From a virus, in IMG/VR virus record IMGVR_UViG_3300011997_000006, positions 1 through 38,213 of that record: 38,213 bases of DNA; one strand, given 5' to 3'. The position numbers were made by a program, and so were the translations under genes. The notes under the pieces are model-generated. The model ran no database searches. It saw only the letters and a list, made by a program, of their open reading frames with translations, and was not told the origin of the DNA. Shown piece by piece: positions 27,938 through 37,313 of the stretch. Position 1 is the first letter of the stretch. Each line of letters starts with the position of its first letter.

Positions 27938-28208
27938 CCGGGCCCCGCTGCGGGTACGGGGAGCAGCCCGCGCACAGCAGGCGCACGACGTCGGTGGCGC
28001 GGGTGTAGTTGATGAAGGGCCGGGTCAGCTGGGTCGGGCACAGGGCGCAGAGCCCGCCTTGCGCTACCACGATGGCGTCCACCTCGGACCGTTCGAGTCC
28101 GTAGCCCATGAGGAGTCGGTTGTACCAGCGTGCTTTTGGGGGTTTGGGCGCGGTTCGGTAGATGACCCGTGGTGGGTCAGCTGGCGTGTACCGCGAGGTA
28201 GGTGTCAC
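27927..28208 (-). CDS. Endonuclease VII-like zinc protein lacking the catalytic His motif
   Basis: A 93-residue protein starting with GTG 28208 (MTPTSRYTPADPPRVIYRTA), placed 7 nt after CACAGT. The segment YGLERSEVDAIVVAQGGLCA, followed by LC and a later CAGC, is the recombination endonuclease VII layout (YGLtxeexxxLxxxQgGxCaxC...LLCxxC). The normal DHDHxTGxvRGLLC block is replaced by INYTRATDVVRLLCAGC. The zinc cysteines survive (CALC, CAGC), but the catalytic Asp-His-Asp-His is gone. It is either a structural relic, a DNA-binding derivative, or a decayed nuclease. It is the last late-strand gene. Confidence 0.65.
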   Translation of the reverse strand: MTPTSRYTPADPPRVIYRTAPKPPKARWYNRLLMGYGLERSEVDAIVVAQGGLCALCPTQLTRPFINYTRATDVVRLLCAGCSPYPQRGPVSR

Positions 28209-28221
28209 CCTGTGGACTGTG
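28209..28221 (-). promoter_or_regulatory. Leaderless promoter -10 (CACAGT) before a GTG start
   Basis: Minus-strand CGGCACAGT, then CCACAGG (7 nt), then GTG (28208). The spacing picks this GTG over the upstream TTG. Confidence 0.45.
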
Positions 28222-28392
28222 CCGGTTCGGGGGTCAAAGTGCAGCAAACGGGATGCGGTTGTGCCTAGGTGGTTGGCGCCGTTTTTGGGTGGGCGGTTGG
28301 GAGCGGGTGTGAGCGTGGCGCAGGCGCGGGGCAGGCTGTCGGCAGCGGCGCGGGGTGCCGACGATCGGCGGTGTGCGTTGCGTCAGGGTGTT

Positions 28393-28704
28393 TCAGGCCG
28401 GCGGGAACGCTGCGAGGGCGAGCGCGAGCGCGTCGCGCTGCACCTGCGACAGGGACTCGAGCAGCGCGGCGACGGCCGGGTTGACTTCGGGCGCCGGTGT
28501 CGGGTTGAGCCGCTCGAGCTCGCCGTCGGTGGGCTGCCGGGTGGTCGCGGTCGGGGTGCCGTCGGCGTCCCAGGTTGTGTGCGTGACCGTCCAGGTGCCG
28601 GCGGTGTCCTGGTCTGCGGTGACGGTTTCGACGACGTTGCCGTTGGGCAGGTCTGGGTTTTCGCCGCCGAGGCCGGCAGTGGTGGAGAGGGTGCGGGTGG
28701 TCAT
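28393..28704 (-). CDS. Fibre-associated protein
   Basis: A 103-residue protein from ATG 28704 (MTTRTLSTTAGLGGENPDLP). AGGAG lies 6 nt before this ATG; the adjacent ATG at 28707 is too close. It has a beta-rich first half (VVETVTADQDTAGTWTVTHT) and a C-terminal helix rich in Ala/Leu. It directly follows the tail fibre with an overlapping stop, so it is probably a fibre chaperone or small tip protein. No function is recognised. About 180 bp without a gene lie between it and the EndoVII-like gene. Confidence 0.72.
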   Translation of the reverse strand: MTTRTLSTTAGLGGENPDLPNGNVVETVTADQDTAGTWTVTHTTWDADGTPTATTRQPTDGELERLNPTPAPEVNPAVAALLESLSQVQRDALALALAAFPPA

Positions 28705-30299
28705 CATGCGCTCCTTAGCATCTGGATGATGGGCGCCGTGCCGTAGTCGGACCCGGTGGCAGCTCCCCGGCACGTGGACGCGACAGTCGCGGGTAGCGGG
28801 AAGTACGTGGCGTTGATGGTCCGACCGTACAGCGGGTCGTCGGTGAACGCCGCGGGTGGGTTGATCCCGGCGTATGCGACGCCCAACCCTCCCGTGAGCA
28901 CGGCCTGGGCCAGCGCGACGGGGGTGCTAAGCACCCGGGCACCGTCCGCGCCCTGTGCCAGCTTTGACCGGAAGCCGATGGCACCCGCGCCCGTGGCTAC
29001 CACGTCCCCGCCTGTCAGGAAAGCCAGGTAGTAGACGCCCGGCGTAAGGGTTTGGTTGATCGTGATCGAGTAGTTGCCGTCAGCGGTGCCGCTGACTGAC
29101 ACGGTGCCGGCATCCAGGACCAGACCCCGGATGCCGAGCTCGCAGGTGGGGTCGGCGCGGTAGATTCCGAGCCGGACAGCACCGCCCCCGCCGCCGTAAA
29201 CGCTGTAGGTGGTGCTGGTGAACCCGATCTTGGTGTACGTGCGCGTTTCCGGCACGACGAACGGGGTGAAGTAGATGGTGTTGCGCTTGACCATCAAGTT
29301 GCCCGCGGCGAGCGGGGCTGACCCGGGCATGACGAACATCGAGGCGGACCAGTACCCAACCGGGTGGTCGTACAGGGAGGCCGTGCTGCCGATGACGGTC
29401 TCAGGGGTGACGCCCGCGCCGCCGCCTGGCGCGTTCGTGTTGCCAATCACAGCCCAGTCACCCGGAGTCACCACCGGGTAGATCGGGGCGTCCACCGGCA
29501 GCGTTATCGCATACCCGCCACTGGTCGGCCCCACCCGGATGGACGAGTTGGCGCCGTAGCGGACACCCACCGAGTAGAACGGGGTCTCCGCCTGCGTGGA
29601 CGCGTCCGTGTACGTGGCCGTGCCCAACGCCACCAGCGTCACGTTCACCACAGTTGTCGAGCCGGTGTTGTCCTTGCGGTAGATGTCGTAGCCGAGCGCG
29701 CCCGTGGTGTCGGCCGGCTCAGTCCACGTGACGATGTGCTGGGCGCCCGCGCCGCCAGACTGGGTGACGGCCACGGCCGATACGGGATCGCCGGACAGGG
29801 CCGCCTGGGTGGAGGAGGTGTTCGCCTTGGCGACGTACGTCTGCCCTGCCTTGACGACCACATCGCCTTTGAGCCACGGGCCGGTCCCGCCGGCAGTGTC
29901 GAGGTGCATGGCGTTCGTGTCAGTGCCGCCGCCCGTGCCGGGTGGGCCCACCGGGCCGACCGGACCAGGCACGGTGGACGCCGCGCCAGCCGGGCCGGTC
30001 ATGCCCACACCGCCACCAGCCCACGGCGGGTTGATCCACACCTTCGCCAACGAGCCACTCAACGCCAGAACCTGACCCGGCCCGCCACCCGCCGGCAGGT
30101 CCGAACGTGCGTACGCCGCGTCCGCGCGCGCCTGAGCCGTAGCCGCAGCCGTCACACCCGCGTTCGCCGTCGTCTGGGCAGCAGCGGCCGCACCGCGCGA
30201 GTCCTCCGCCGCAGCCGCAAGGTCATCATGGTCGCCAGGGTGTGCCCCAGCCATCGCGGTGCCATCGGCGCGCGTCTGCGGGATGCCGTAGTAAGTCAC
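28704..30299 (-). CDS. Tail fibre / receptor-binding protein with collagen-like and FnIII parts
   Basis: A 531-residue protein starting with GTG 30299 (MTYYGIPQTRADGTAMAGAH) after TTAGGAGCACAC. The N-terminal Ala-rich helices (about 25-66) likely attach to the baseplate as a trimer. A collagen-like stretch spans about 101-125 (TGPAGAASTVPGPVGPVGPP). A fibronectin type III-like domain covers about 170-265 with AGAQHIVTWTEPADTTGALG. The C-terminal 250 residues are beta-rich and end APIIQMLRSA; they should bind the host receptor. A promoter-like GGGACGGTACAGGGC precedes the gene, so it may have its own transcript in addition to late read-through. Confidence 0.85.
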   Translation of the reverse strand: MTYYGIPQTRADGTAMAGAHPGDHDDLAAAAEDSRGAAAAAQTTANAGVTAAATAQARADAAYARSDLPAGGGPGQVLALSGSLAKVWINPPWAGGGVGMTGPAGAASTVPGPVGPVGPPGTGGGTDTNAMHLDTAGGTGPWLKGDVVVKAGQTYVAKANTSSTQAALSGDPVSAVAVTQSGGAGAQHIVTWTEPADTTGALGYDIYRKDNTGSTTVVNVTLVALGTATYTDASTQAETPFYSVGVRYGANSSIRVGPTSGGYAITLPVDAPIYPVVTPGDWAVIGNTNAPGGGAGVTPETVIGSTASLYDHPVGYWSASMFVMPGSAPLAAGNLMVKRNTIYFTPFVVPETRTYTKIGFTSTTYSVYGGGGGAVRLGIYRADPTCELGIRGLVLDAGTVSVSGTADGNYSITINQTLTPGVYYLAFLTGGDVVATGAGAIGFRSKLAQGADGARVLSTPVALAQAVLTGGLGVAYAGINPPAAFTDDPLYGRTINATYFPLPATVASTCRGAATGSDYGTAPIIQMLRSA

Positions 30300-30307
30300 G
30301 TGTGCTC

Positions 30308-31237
30308 CTAAGCGGTGGGCGTGTCGCCCTGTACCGTCCCGACGCCCGCCCCCCGGTCAAGGGTTAGGGCGTCCGCCGCGGCCAGCACCGCCGCAGCCAC
30401 CGCCTCATCGGTAGCGTCAAGCAGTGACCCAGCCATCGACTCCACGTCCGGGCGGGTCAAACCCAGCCTGGCCGCAGCAAACGTCAGCATCTCCAAACGC
30501 AGCCCGTCCGGTGTCGGCGTGCGCGTCAGAGCCTCCGGGAAGGCCGCGTTCACGTCAAAGTCGTCCGGCAGCACCTCGTCGGAGTGGTTGTACTGGACCA
30601 CGTCCCGGTTTGTGTGAATGTGCATCGCAAGCTTGCCGCCGGCCACAGCGGACAACAAACCCTGGGAGCGCACGTCCAGCAGGACACCGCCGTCGCACAC
30701 GAACTCCAAAATCCAGTAGTCGGACCCGTCAATCTTCTCCCTGCCGGCAAACCAACCCAACAACGTGCGCGGGCAGTTCACCCGGCCCGGCTTCGCAACG
30801 TCTTCGCCGCGCGCCACCCTAAGCAGCGTGTTCAGCGCGACCGCTTCCGAGGACGCTGTTTTCTCGCACACCCGTTTCACGTTCACCCAGTCGTACCGGA
30901 CGCCCCCGCCCTCCGTGAACGTCTGCACCTCAAAATCGAACCCTTTACGGCCGCCCGCCGGCAGCCACGAAACGGCCAAGACGGCGCCCATCCCCGGAAC
31001 TTCCCCGCCGGGAAGCAGGCCCTGCACGTCAGCGGTGATTTGGTCCTGGGCCGGGCCCGTAAGCAGCTTTCCCAGCGCGCCCTCAAACGCTTCACCCGTG
31101 CCGCGGTTGCCGCCAGTACAGAAAGTAGAAGCCTCCGCCAGGGCGCCAATGCGGCGCAGCTCCGGGGAGGCTTTGATGGCTGCCCACAAAGCAGCACCGG
31201 CCGACAAGGTCCGGTCTCGGGGCGGGAGATTCACCAT
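30308..31237 (-). CDS. Accessory protein, possible PD-(D/E)xK-like nuclease
   Basis: A 309-residue protein from ATG 31237 (MVNLPPRDRTLSAGAALWAA); frames upstream lack a ribosome site. It is not a normal tail protein. An early acidic helix (GTGEAFEGALGKLL), then GFDFEVQTF with Asp101 and Glu103, and YDWVNVKRV with Asn119-Val-Lys121 resemble the D...(D/E/N)xK core of restriction-like nucleases. Later segments (SSEAVALNTLLRVARGED, SDYWILEFVCDGGVLL) fit the alternating helix/strand layout. Asn in place of the acidic residue weakens the match. It lies between the tail tip genes and the fibre, a place where phages carry inserted cargo. Function unproven. Confidence 0.4.
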   Translation of the reverse strand: MVNLPPRDRTLSAGAALWAAIKASPELRRIGALAEASTFCTGGNRGTGEAFEGALGKLLTGPAQDQITADVQGLLPGGEVPGMGAVLAVSWLPAGGRKGFDFEVQTFTEGGGVRYDWVNVKRVCEKTASSEAVALNTLLRVARGEDVAKPGRVNCPRTLLGWFAGREKIDGSDYWILEFVCDGGVLLDVRSQGLLSAVAGGKLAMHIHTNRDVVQYNHSDEVLPDDFDVNAAFPEALTRTPTPDGLRLEMLTFAAARLGLTRPDVESMAGSLLDATDEAVAAAVLAAADALTLDRGAGVGTVQGDTPTA

Positions 31238-31286
31238 CCCCTGCAACGGTCCAGGCCGGTTAGCAGTGGTCAAGCAGGTCAGGCGG

Positions 31287-31730
31287 TCAGGCGTGGCCCG
31301 AAGCACGCATGATTGAGATGATGACCGCCACAAGCCCGCCGGAGAACAGCGACGTGACCGGGATGATGTAAATCCACCGGCCCGAGTTCTGGTCCAGCTT
31401 CGACGTCAGGGCCTTGATCTGCACCTCTGCACGCTCGGCCTGCAGGTCAATCTTTTCCACGACGGTCGCGTGGCGGAGCTCCTGGGCAAGCTCGGATTTG
31501 GTGGTCTGCTTCTCGCGGTTGTCGTCGGCTGCGGCAACGGCCTTCTCCTGCGCGGCCAGCGCGGCCGCGATAGCAGTACGGTCGGCCAGCGCCCTTTCGT
31601 CCAGGGACTTGACTAGCGCGGTGATGGTGGCCGCTCCGTTGTTCTTGTTGTCGTCGATCTGCCGCTGCATCAGGTCCAGCACCCTGGTTACCCAGCCGGT
31701 GCTGCCCGCGTCGGTCGTCTCGGCTGCCAT
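31287..31730 (-). CDS. Coiled-coil protein with C-terminal membrane helix
   Basis: A 147-residue protein from ATG 31730 (MAAETTDAGSTGWVTRVLDL). Residues about 20-120 form a charged coiled coil (MQRQIDDNKNNGAATITALV, VVEKIDLQAERAEVQIKALT). A single membrane helix lies at about 124-142 (WIYIIPVTSLFSGGLVAVII). This resembles XhlA/haemolysin-like or small holin/spanin-type proteins of tailed phages. It sits at the end of the tail operon where lysis genes often lie, though the endolysin is elsewhere. A promoter-like GGACGGT lies 40 nt upstream. It may act as the second holin. Confidence 0.65.
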   Translation of the reverse strand: MAAETTDAGSTGWVTRVLDLMQRQIDDNKNNGAATITALVKSLDERALADRTAIAAALAAQEKAVAAADDNREKQTTKSELAQELRHATVVEKIDLQAERAEVQIKALTSKLDQNSGRWIYIIPVTSLFSGGLVAVIISIMRASGHA

Positions 31731-31808
31731 CGTGTGCCTCTCGCGTTTGAGAGGCCGGTCGGCCCTCACTGGCTACCGTCCGGGGCTACCCGGTTCAGGC
31801 CAGGAACA

Positions 31809-32066
31809 TCAGAGCGCGCACAGGGCGACAAGCTCACCGTTGATGACAGCCAGCACGACCACGTCCCCGACGGTCTGGCCCGTGTACGACCGAGCGCACG
31901 GCACGCCCGCCACCAGCGCACCAATGTCCACCGTGACCGTGCCCGAAACGACGGCCGTGACCGTCCCGTACCGGACCACGCCAGCGGCCGCCTGGCGGGA
32001 CGCGCCACGGGACCGCGCCAGCGCGCGCAAAGGCTGCCGTGAAGGTTTCAGCTCAGGCCTGCTCAC
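31809..32066 (-). CDS. Small OB-fold-like tail protein
   Basis: An 85-residue protein starting with GTG 32066 in a GTGA overlap (MSRPELKPSRQPLRALARSR). After a basic N-terminus it shows a five-strand beta pattern, YGTVTAVVSGTVTVDIGALV then SYTGQTVGDVVVLAVINGEL and VALCAL. The GTVTAVxxGTVTVxIG...GDxVxxxxxxGxLVxLG repeat is that of small OB-fold proteins in actinophage tail tips. It is coupled to the baseplate-like protein, which suggests it belongs to the tail tip. Confidence 0.65.
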   Translation of the reverse strand: MSRPELKPSRQPLRALARSRGASRQAAAGVVRYGTVTAVVSGTVTVDIGALVAGVPCARSYTGQTVGDVVVLAVINGELVALCAL

Positions 32067-33211
32067 AACCCCACCGTCCTGACCGCTGTGACCGTCATCG
32101 GCTGGTTCGGTGCCGGGTCAAAGCTCACAGACCGCACCACGTACAGGCCGTCCGTGCCGAGCTCCGAGCTCGTAATCCACACCAGGTCGCCCTCATGCAC
32201 GGCCGGGTTTCGCAGCACGTCCACTTCGATGGCCTGAATGAGTCCGCCCTCGTTGCGCAGGATGGCGTTCGCCGCGACCTGGCACTGCGCCAGGGACGTG
32301 AAGGCCGAGTCGGACACCTCTTTCGTGACCTCGCCAATGGCTGCGACGTTCCACGGGGAGGCCGGGTCCGTGATCTGCGCGACGGCCCGGTACTGCCCGT
32401 TCGTGTGCGACGCGCCCAACACCACGACCGTGTTGATGAGGTCGGCGTCGTCCTGCGTGTCAGCGAACCGCATCACGGTCCCGTTCACTCCGTCAGCGAA
32501 CGTCCACGCCGCGTCAGCCCGCGTCATCGTGGACAGGTCCGGGACGGGCATCACCGTCACGCCGCCGGTCGCGTCGTCAAAGATCACGCACCCGGAAAGC
32601 ATGGCGAGCTGCACAACGTCCGCCCACGGGTCCGACGTTGTCCCGGCGCCCAGGACCGTTGTGGGTAGCGCGTCCGTGGCCCCCGTGATGGTCACCGTTG
32701 CGGACGGGCACCTGTCCGTGATGACAGCCCGGATGCCGTCAGCTACCGTCTGGCCGGTCCCGCCGACGACGAACGGCCGGTCCCACCCTGTGCGCTGAAT
32801 GCGGCGCGAGACTCCGTATGCGGTGCAGGCCACCCCGAACCCGGTGGCGTCGTGCGTCCACACGACCTGCGAAGCCATGAACGTGCCCAAACCAGTTTCG
32901 GTGCCGTTCTCCGTGTAGAACGCTTTCACGTCCGTCACCGACGGGAGAAGCAGGCCGCGCAGCTCGGTCCGGACCGAGTCCCCGTACGTGCCGCCGCCGT
33001 ATGTTCCAGTGCCGTATGTTGCAGCTGTGCCCGTTAGGACGGTCGTGGGGGCTATCGAGCTGACGCCGGCGGCCGTGAACCGCACCTGGCGGCGCACCGT
33101 TGCGGACATGTCCGCTGTCACCTGCAACGACGTGAGCGCCAGGTCCGCAGACTTTGTGCTGCCGTTCCACAGTTCGGCGCGGGCGGACACGCCCGTGTTG
33201 ACGGCGCCCAT
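32063..33211 (-). CDS. Minor tail / baseplate hub-like protein
   Basis: A 382-residue protein from ATG 33211, which overlaps the upstream TGA as TGATG. It starts MGAVNTGVSARAELWNGSTK, a pattern like the DUF5047 tail proteins of actinophages, with beta-rich halves (VTVMPVPDLSTMTRADAAWT, EGDLVWITSSELGTDGLYVV). The gene lies after the distal-tail-like gene and before the small OB-fold gene, the typical hub position. The assignment is from order and general fold pattern; no enzyme motif is visible. Confidence 0.65.
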   Translation of the reverse strand: MGAVNTGVSARAELWNGSTKSADLALTSLQVTADMSATVRRQVRFTAAGVSSIAPTTVLTGTAATYGTGTYGGGTYGDSVRTELRGLLLPSVTDVKAFYTENGTETGLGTFMASQVVWTHDATGFGVACTAYGVSRRIQRTGWDRPFVVGGTGQTVADGIRAVITDRCPSATVTITGATDALPTTVLGAGTTSDPWADVVQLAMLSGCVIFDDATGGVTVMPVPDLSTMTRADAAWTFADGVNGTVMRFADTQDDADLINTVVVLGASHTNGQYRAVAQITDPASPWNVAAIGEVTKEVSDSAFTSLAQCQVAANAILRNEGGLIQAIEVDVLRNPAVHEGDLVWITSSELGTDGLYVVRSVSFDPAPNQPMTVTAVRTVGL

Positions 33212-33861
33212 CACGCAACCCCGGCCGGTCGGTCCACCGGCACAAACTCCAACGTGGCGAGCAGCAGCTGCTCACCTGTGCCGCGCAACGTGTTGTTTTG
33301 CTCAACGATGTCCGGGGACGTGATGGCGGCCACCCAGTACGTGCTGCCCAGGTCGGACGCCAGGTTGAGGGCGCCGCGCCCGGTAAGGGTGATGAGCGCG
33401 CTCTGGTCTGGCAGGCCCCACAGCATGAGCGCCGGCAGGATGATGCGCGTCAGGCGTTGCGGCCCCAGGTACAGCGTCGGCTTTGTTGCGCCCAACGGCC
33501 AGAACTCGCCGCGGTCCTGGTCGTACGTGAACTTGGGGTCGCCGGCCTCCGGCCAGATGCGCCGGCTCAGGGCGGGCAGGGTCACGTCGCGCAGCCACCA
33601 GCCGCCGGTGCCCACATCCACGCTCGCGGTGGCGGACCAGGTGGCGCCGCCGTCCGAGCTTGCCCGGTACGACACGGTGCCGGCCACGGGCGCGAAGTGG
33701 TCCGTGAACGACCAGGTGGCGCCCGTGGCGGTGCCGATGGTGGCCCAGGTCGAGTCAACCCAGGAGCGTTGCAGGGTGACCGTGCCCGAGCTCAGGGTGC
33801 CGGTCACAACCACGGCGCCAGTGGTGGCGTCCGGTGTCATCGCTACGATTGCTGCCGTCAT
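33211..33861 (-). CDS. Distal tail / minor tail protein
   Basis: A 216-residue protein from ATG 33861 (MTAAIVAMTPDATTGAVVVT) with an AGAGG ribosome site. The N-terminal half has Ig-like strands (SGTVTLQRSWVDSTWATIGT, SYRASSDGGATWSATASVDV). The C-terminal half (LPDQSALITLTGRGALNLAS, TGEQLLLATLEFVPVD) is beta-rich. It is the first gene after the tape measure, where distal tail proteins lie. The Ig-like N-terminus may bind host surface sugars. Confidence 0.65.
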   Translation of the reverse strand: MTAAIVAMTPDATTGAVVVTGTLSSGTVTLQRSWVDSTWATIGTATGATWSFTDHFAPVAGTVSYRASSDGGATWSATASVDVGTGGWWLRDVTLPALSRRIWPEAGDPKFTYDQDRGEFWPLGATKPTLYLGPQRLTRIILPALMLWGLPDQSALITLTGRGALNLASDLGSTYWVAAITSPDIVEQNNTLRGTGEQLLLATLEFVPVDRPAGVA

Positions 33862-33872
33862 CACACCACCTC

Positions 33873-36800
33873 TCAGTACTGCCGGGTCAGGCGGTCCAGC
33901 TCGGCGAAGTGCTCCACGGATACCTTCTCGATTTCGGCGGTGATGGCGGCCTTGTCGGCTGCCGTCGTTGCCGCATCGAAGTGGTACACGGGTGCGTAGG
34001 TGACCGTGCGTGCGCCGCCGCTGTGGGCACCCATTCCGGCGCCGACGCCAGCCAGGGCAAGCCCGCCGATGGACGGCGCGGTGAAGCGCGTGTCAGCGAT
34101 GGTGCCCGTGACCTTGTCGAGGGTTTCGCGCAGCGCACCGATCTTGCCGGTCAGGCCGGCGCGCAGGCTGTCCATGATGGCGCCACCGTGCGGGGTGAGG
34201 AGTGTGGCGTCGTACGACAGAGGTCCCTTGTGCTCCGAAATCCAGGAGCCGATGCCGCCGATGAAGTTCTGAACGTCCCTGAACCTCTCCGTGATGCCGC
34301 GGAACAGGCCACCGAGGATTGCCACGCCGGCGTTGTACAGCCACGTGCCGGCGTTCGCGAAGATGCCTGTGACGAAAGCCCACGCGTCCTGGAACGGCTT
34401 GACGAACAGCGTGTTCAGCAGCGTCGTGAATGTGCCCCAGGCGGCCCTCACGTGGTCGACGACGCCCGTGACCAGGTTGACGACGCCGGCCTTGATGGCG
34501 TCAAAGTGCTGAGAGATGAACAGGACGGCCAGGCCGATAGGGCCGGTCAGCAGCGCGAGCAGCAGCGGCCAGTGCTCTTTGACCCAGCCGATGACGACCT
34601 TGCCGGCGTCAACGAGCCAGCCGAACGCGATGGTCAGGCCCTTCCAAATAGTCTGGAACCACGTCGTCTTTGTGGCAATCCACACGATGCCCGCGACCAG
34701 GGCGACAACGGCGGCGATGACCAGTCCGATTGGGTTCGCGTCCATCGCCACGTTCAGGAGCCACTGCACGCCGGCCCATACCTTCGTGGCCGCGGCAACG
34801 GCGAGCTGGATTCCTTTGTTGATGACGAGCTTGGCGTTGGCGATGGTCAGCACCGAGCTCACCTTGGAGAACCCGGAGACGATAGCGCCGGTGACCTTGC
34901 CGGCCACGCCAGCGAGCGACGCCCAGCTGGCCTTGAACACGTCCAGTGCTTTGGTCGGCAGCGACTTGGAGAGACTGTTGACCTTGAGGGCCTGGGCCTC
35001 GCTGGCGAACCGCCCGGTGGCCGGGTTGTGCCAGGACCCGGCAGCGTCCTTTACGAACGCCTGCGGTCGCCCCGCGTTGCTCATGGAGCCGGCCACGGTG
35101 GACCAGCTTGACTTCGCCAGGTCGGTGGCCCTGCTCGCGCCGGCCTTGATGCCGGAGCCCATCCGGGCGGCCAGAGACGGCTTTTTGCCGAACGGCAAAG
35201 ACATCTGCTCACCGGCCTTCGGGCCGTACCCGGGCATGCCGGGGATCTTGGAGGCGAGGTCCCGGAACTTACCGGCGGCCGTGGTCGCCCGGCCCCACGC
35301 GCCGGTGATGCCATCAATGGACGACTGGACTACGCCGAACGTGCCCTTCACAACCTTGAACGCCAGGTACGCAACCAGCAGGTCCTTGACCAGGGTCATG
35401 TGCTTGGCGAGCCAGCCGACGACCTCGACCATGACCGTGGTGATTTTCAGGATGGCCGGGATGAGCGTGCCGGCGATGAACTTGGCTGCGGACTCGAACG
35501 CGCCCACAATCTCGGCCTTGTGCGCGGCAACGTAGCTGATGACGGCCGTGACCGCGTCCTGCAGTTTCTTGAACTCGACGGCGGCATTGCGGCCCATCTC
35601 AACGAACGCGTTCCCGGACGGTCCGTTGCCCTGGAAGCCCTCCATGAACAGCTTCGCGTCGGCGGCAACGGTCGTGGCGACCTTTTTGACGGTGGCGCCC
35701 ATCTCGGCAACCTTCGCCCGGAAGGTCTCGGAGTGCGTGTACGCGAAGTACGCGGCGCCGCCCAGCAGCAGCAGCGGTGACAGGAGCAGCAGGACGGGCG
35801 CGGCGGCGGCCGCCGTGGACACGGCAAACGTCAGAACGGCAGCGGTCAGCACGCCACCAACGGCTGCTGCGAGGCCGATAGCGGCACCTTTGTTGTCCGC
35901 GAAGTACCCGAAGACCGACTGCACGACCGGGATGAGCTTGCCGCCAATCGTGATCAGGAGCGTCTGCGCGGATTCCTTGATGCGGTCAACCTGGTTAGCA
36001 AAGAGGCCCTGAATGGTGGACCAGTCCTTCACGGCGCCGCCCGCGTCGGTGGTGGTTGCGGCGATGGCTTTCACGTTGTCGTTGAAGTCGCCGGACGCCT
36101 TGCCGGTCAAGTGCAGGGCAACCTGCAGACCGGTCTGGTCGCCCATCAGCGATTTGAGTGCCGCGGTGAACGTTTGCGCGTCCTGGCCGCCGCCCTTCAG
36201 CGCGGCGGAGAACCCGTGGCTGCTGTCCTGCATCGCCTTCCACTGCTGGAGCAGCGCGCCCTGCGGGCCCGGCAGGGCCTTCATTTCCAGGCGGTACTCG
36301 CCCAGGCCAATCTTGCCGGACGCGTACGCCTCAGCCACCTTTTTCGCTTCCGCCGGAAGGCTTGCCATCGCGCGCTTGGCGTTCTCGGCAGCGGCCTGCG
36401 ACTGGTTGAACGCGGACCGCAGCGTGAGCCCGGCCGGGCCCATCTTCGTCATGATGGCGCCGTAGATTTCGTCCATCGTGCCCGTCAGGCCCTTTTTGCC
36501 GAGCTGCTGCGCTACCGTCTGCGCGTTCAGGCCGTACGAGGCCATCGAGGACGTCATTGCGGCGGTTGGGGCTGCCAGCTTCACAATGGTGTGGTTCAGG
36601 TTTTGGGCCGCCTGGTCAGCTGACAGGCCCTGCGCGGTCATTGTGGCGAGCGCGCCAGCGACCTGTGGGAAGCTCAACCCGAGCGCGGCGGCGTTGGGGA
36701 GCACGGAGTGAATAGAGCCGGCGAGGTCGTCCATCGTCATCTTGCCTCGACCGACCGCCGTGACCATCTGGGACATGATCAGGTTGACGCTGCCGACCGG

Positions 36801-37295
36801 CGCGTGCATGTCTTTCATCACGGTCGTCAGCGCGTTGCCGACCTGCACCATGTCGGCGCCCTCAATCTTTGCGCCCTGCGTGGCCGCGTTGAGGACTTTG
36901 AGGCCGTCCGCGCCGTGGAACCCGGCGGACTCGATCTGGTACATGCCCGCGGTCAGCTGCTCGGTGGTTGTGCCCGTGTCCCGGGCCACTTTCAGGATGC
37001 CGTCAGAGATGGAGGACAGGTTGGACTTGTTCTCGCCGGCAGCCGTGACGAGCTTCATCGTCTGCTTTTGGAAATCGGCCGCCATTTTGATGCTGGCAAC
37101 CCCGACCCCGACCGCGGTCGCGACAGCGGCTCCGCCCACCGTGGACAGGCCAGCAACGGCCTGGTGCCCCTTCGCGGTAATCTTGTCCATCGCGCCGCCG
37201 GACGTAGCGATGCCGGACATGACCTTGCCCTGGGCGCGCTCGAAGCTCGACGCGTCGCCTGTGAACAGCGTTCGCAGTACTGCGACGTCAGGCAT
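33873..37295 (-). CDS. Tape measure protein
   Basis: An 1140-residue protein from ATG 37295 ([20 protein letters not shown]), with GAAGGGTGG as ribosome site; a GTG at 37307 is an alternative. The N-terminal 350 residues match the TP901-type tape measure core ([29 protein letters not shown]-like segments). Hydrophobic segments near 470-530 ([40 protein letters not shown]) and about 850-910 may insert in the host membrane during ejection. At about 0.15 nm per residue the tail would be near 170 nm. It is preceded by the G/GT chaperones. Confidence 0.95.
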   Translation of the reverse strand: MPDVAVLRTLFTGDASSFERAQGKVMSGIATSGGAMDKITAKGHQAVAGLSTVGGAAVATAVGVGVASIKMAADFQKQTMKLVTAAGENKSNLSSISDGILKVARDTGTTTEQLTAGMYQIESAGFHGADGLKVLNAATQGAKIEGADMVQVGNALTTVMKDMHAPVGSVNLIMSQMVTAVGRGKMTMDDLAGSIHSVLPNAAALGLSFPQVAGALATMTAQGLSADQAAQNLNHTIVKLAAPTAAMTSSMASYGLNAQTVAQQLGKKGLTGTMDEIYGAIMTKMGPAGLTLRSAFNQSQAAAENAKRAMASLPAEAKKVAEAYASGKIGLGEYRLEMKALPGPQGALLQQWKAMQDSSHGFSAALKGGGQDAQTFTAALKSLMGDQTGLQVALHLTGKASGDFNDNVKAIAATTTDAGGAVKDWSTIQGLFANQVDRIKESAQTLLITIGGKLIPVVQSVFGYFADNKGAAIGLAAAVGGVLTAAVLTFAVSTAAAAAPVLLLLSPLLLLGGAAYFAYTHSETFRAKVAEMGATVKKVATTVAADAKLFMEGFQGNGPSGNAFVEMGRNAAVEFKKLQDAVTAVISYVAAHKAEIVGAFESAAKFIAGTLIPAILKITTVMVEVVGWLAKHMTLVKDLLVAYLAFKVVKGTFGVVQSSIDGITGAWGRATTAAGKFRDLASKIPGMPGYGPKAGEQMSLPFGKKPSLAARMGSGIKAGASRATDLAKSSWSTVAGSMSNAGRPQAFVKDAAGSWHNPATGRFASEAQALKVNSLSKSLPTKALDVFKASWASLAGVAGKVTGAIVSGFSKVSSVLTIANAKLVINKGIQLAVAAATKVWAGVQWLLNVAMDANPIGLVIAAVVALVAGIVWIATKTTWFQTIWKGLTIAFGWLVDAGKVVIGWVKEHWPLLLALLTGPIGLAVLFISQHFDAIKAGVVNLVTGVVDHVRAAWGTFTTLLNTLFVKPFQDAWAFVTGIFANAGTWLYNAGVAILGGLFRGITERFRDVQNFIGGIGSWISEHKGPLSYDATLLTPHGGAIMDSLRAGLTGKIGALRETLDKVTGTIADTRFTAPSIGGLALAGVGAGMGAHSGGARTVTYAPVYHFDAATTAADKAAITAEIEKVSVEHFAELDRLTRQY

Positions 37296-37313
37296 TCGGC
37301 CCACCACCCTTCG

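Noticed and set aside
28269-28746. Plus-strand frames opposite the fibre-associated gene
   Set aside because: They lack ribosome sites and are antisense shadows of the 28393-28704 gene and the fibre end.
33834-35111. A 425-codon plus-strand frame opposite the tape measure gene
   Set aside because: No ribosome site or domain; antisense to a clear tape measure protein.
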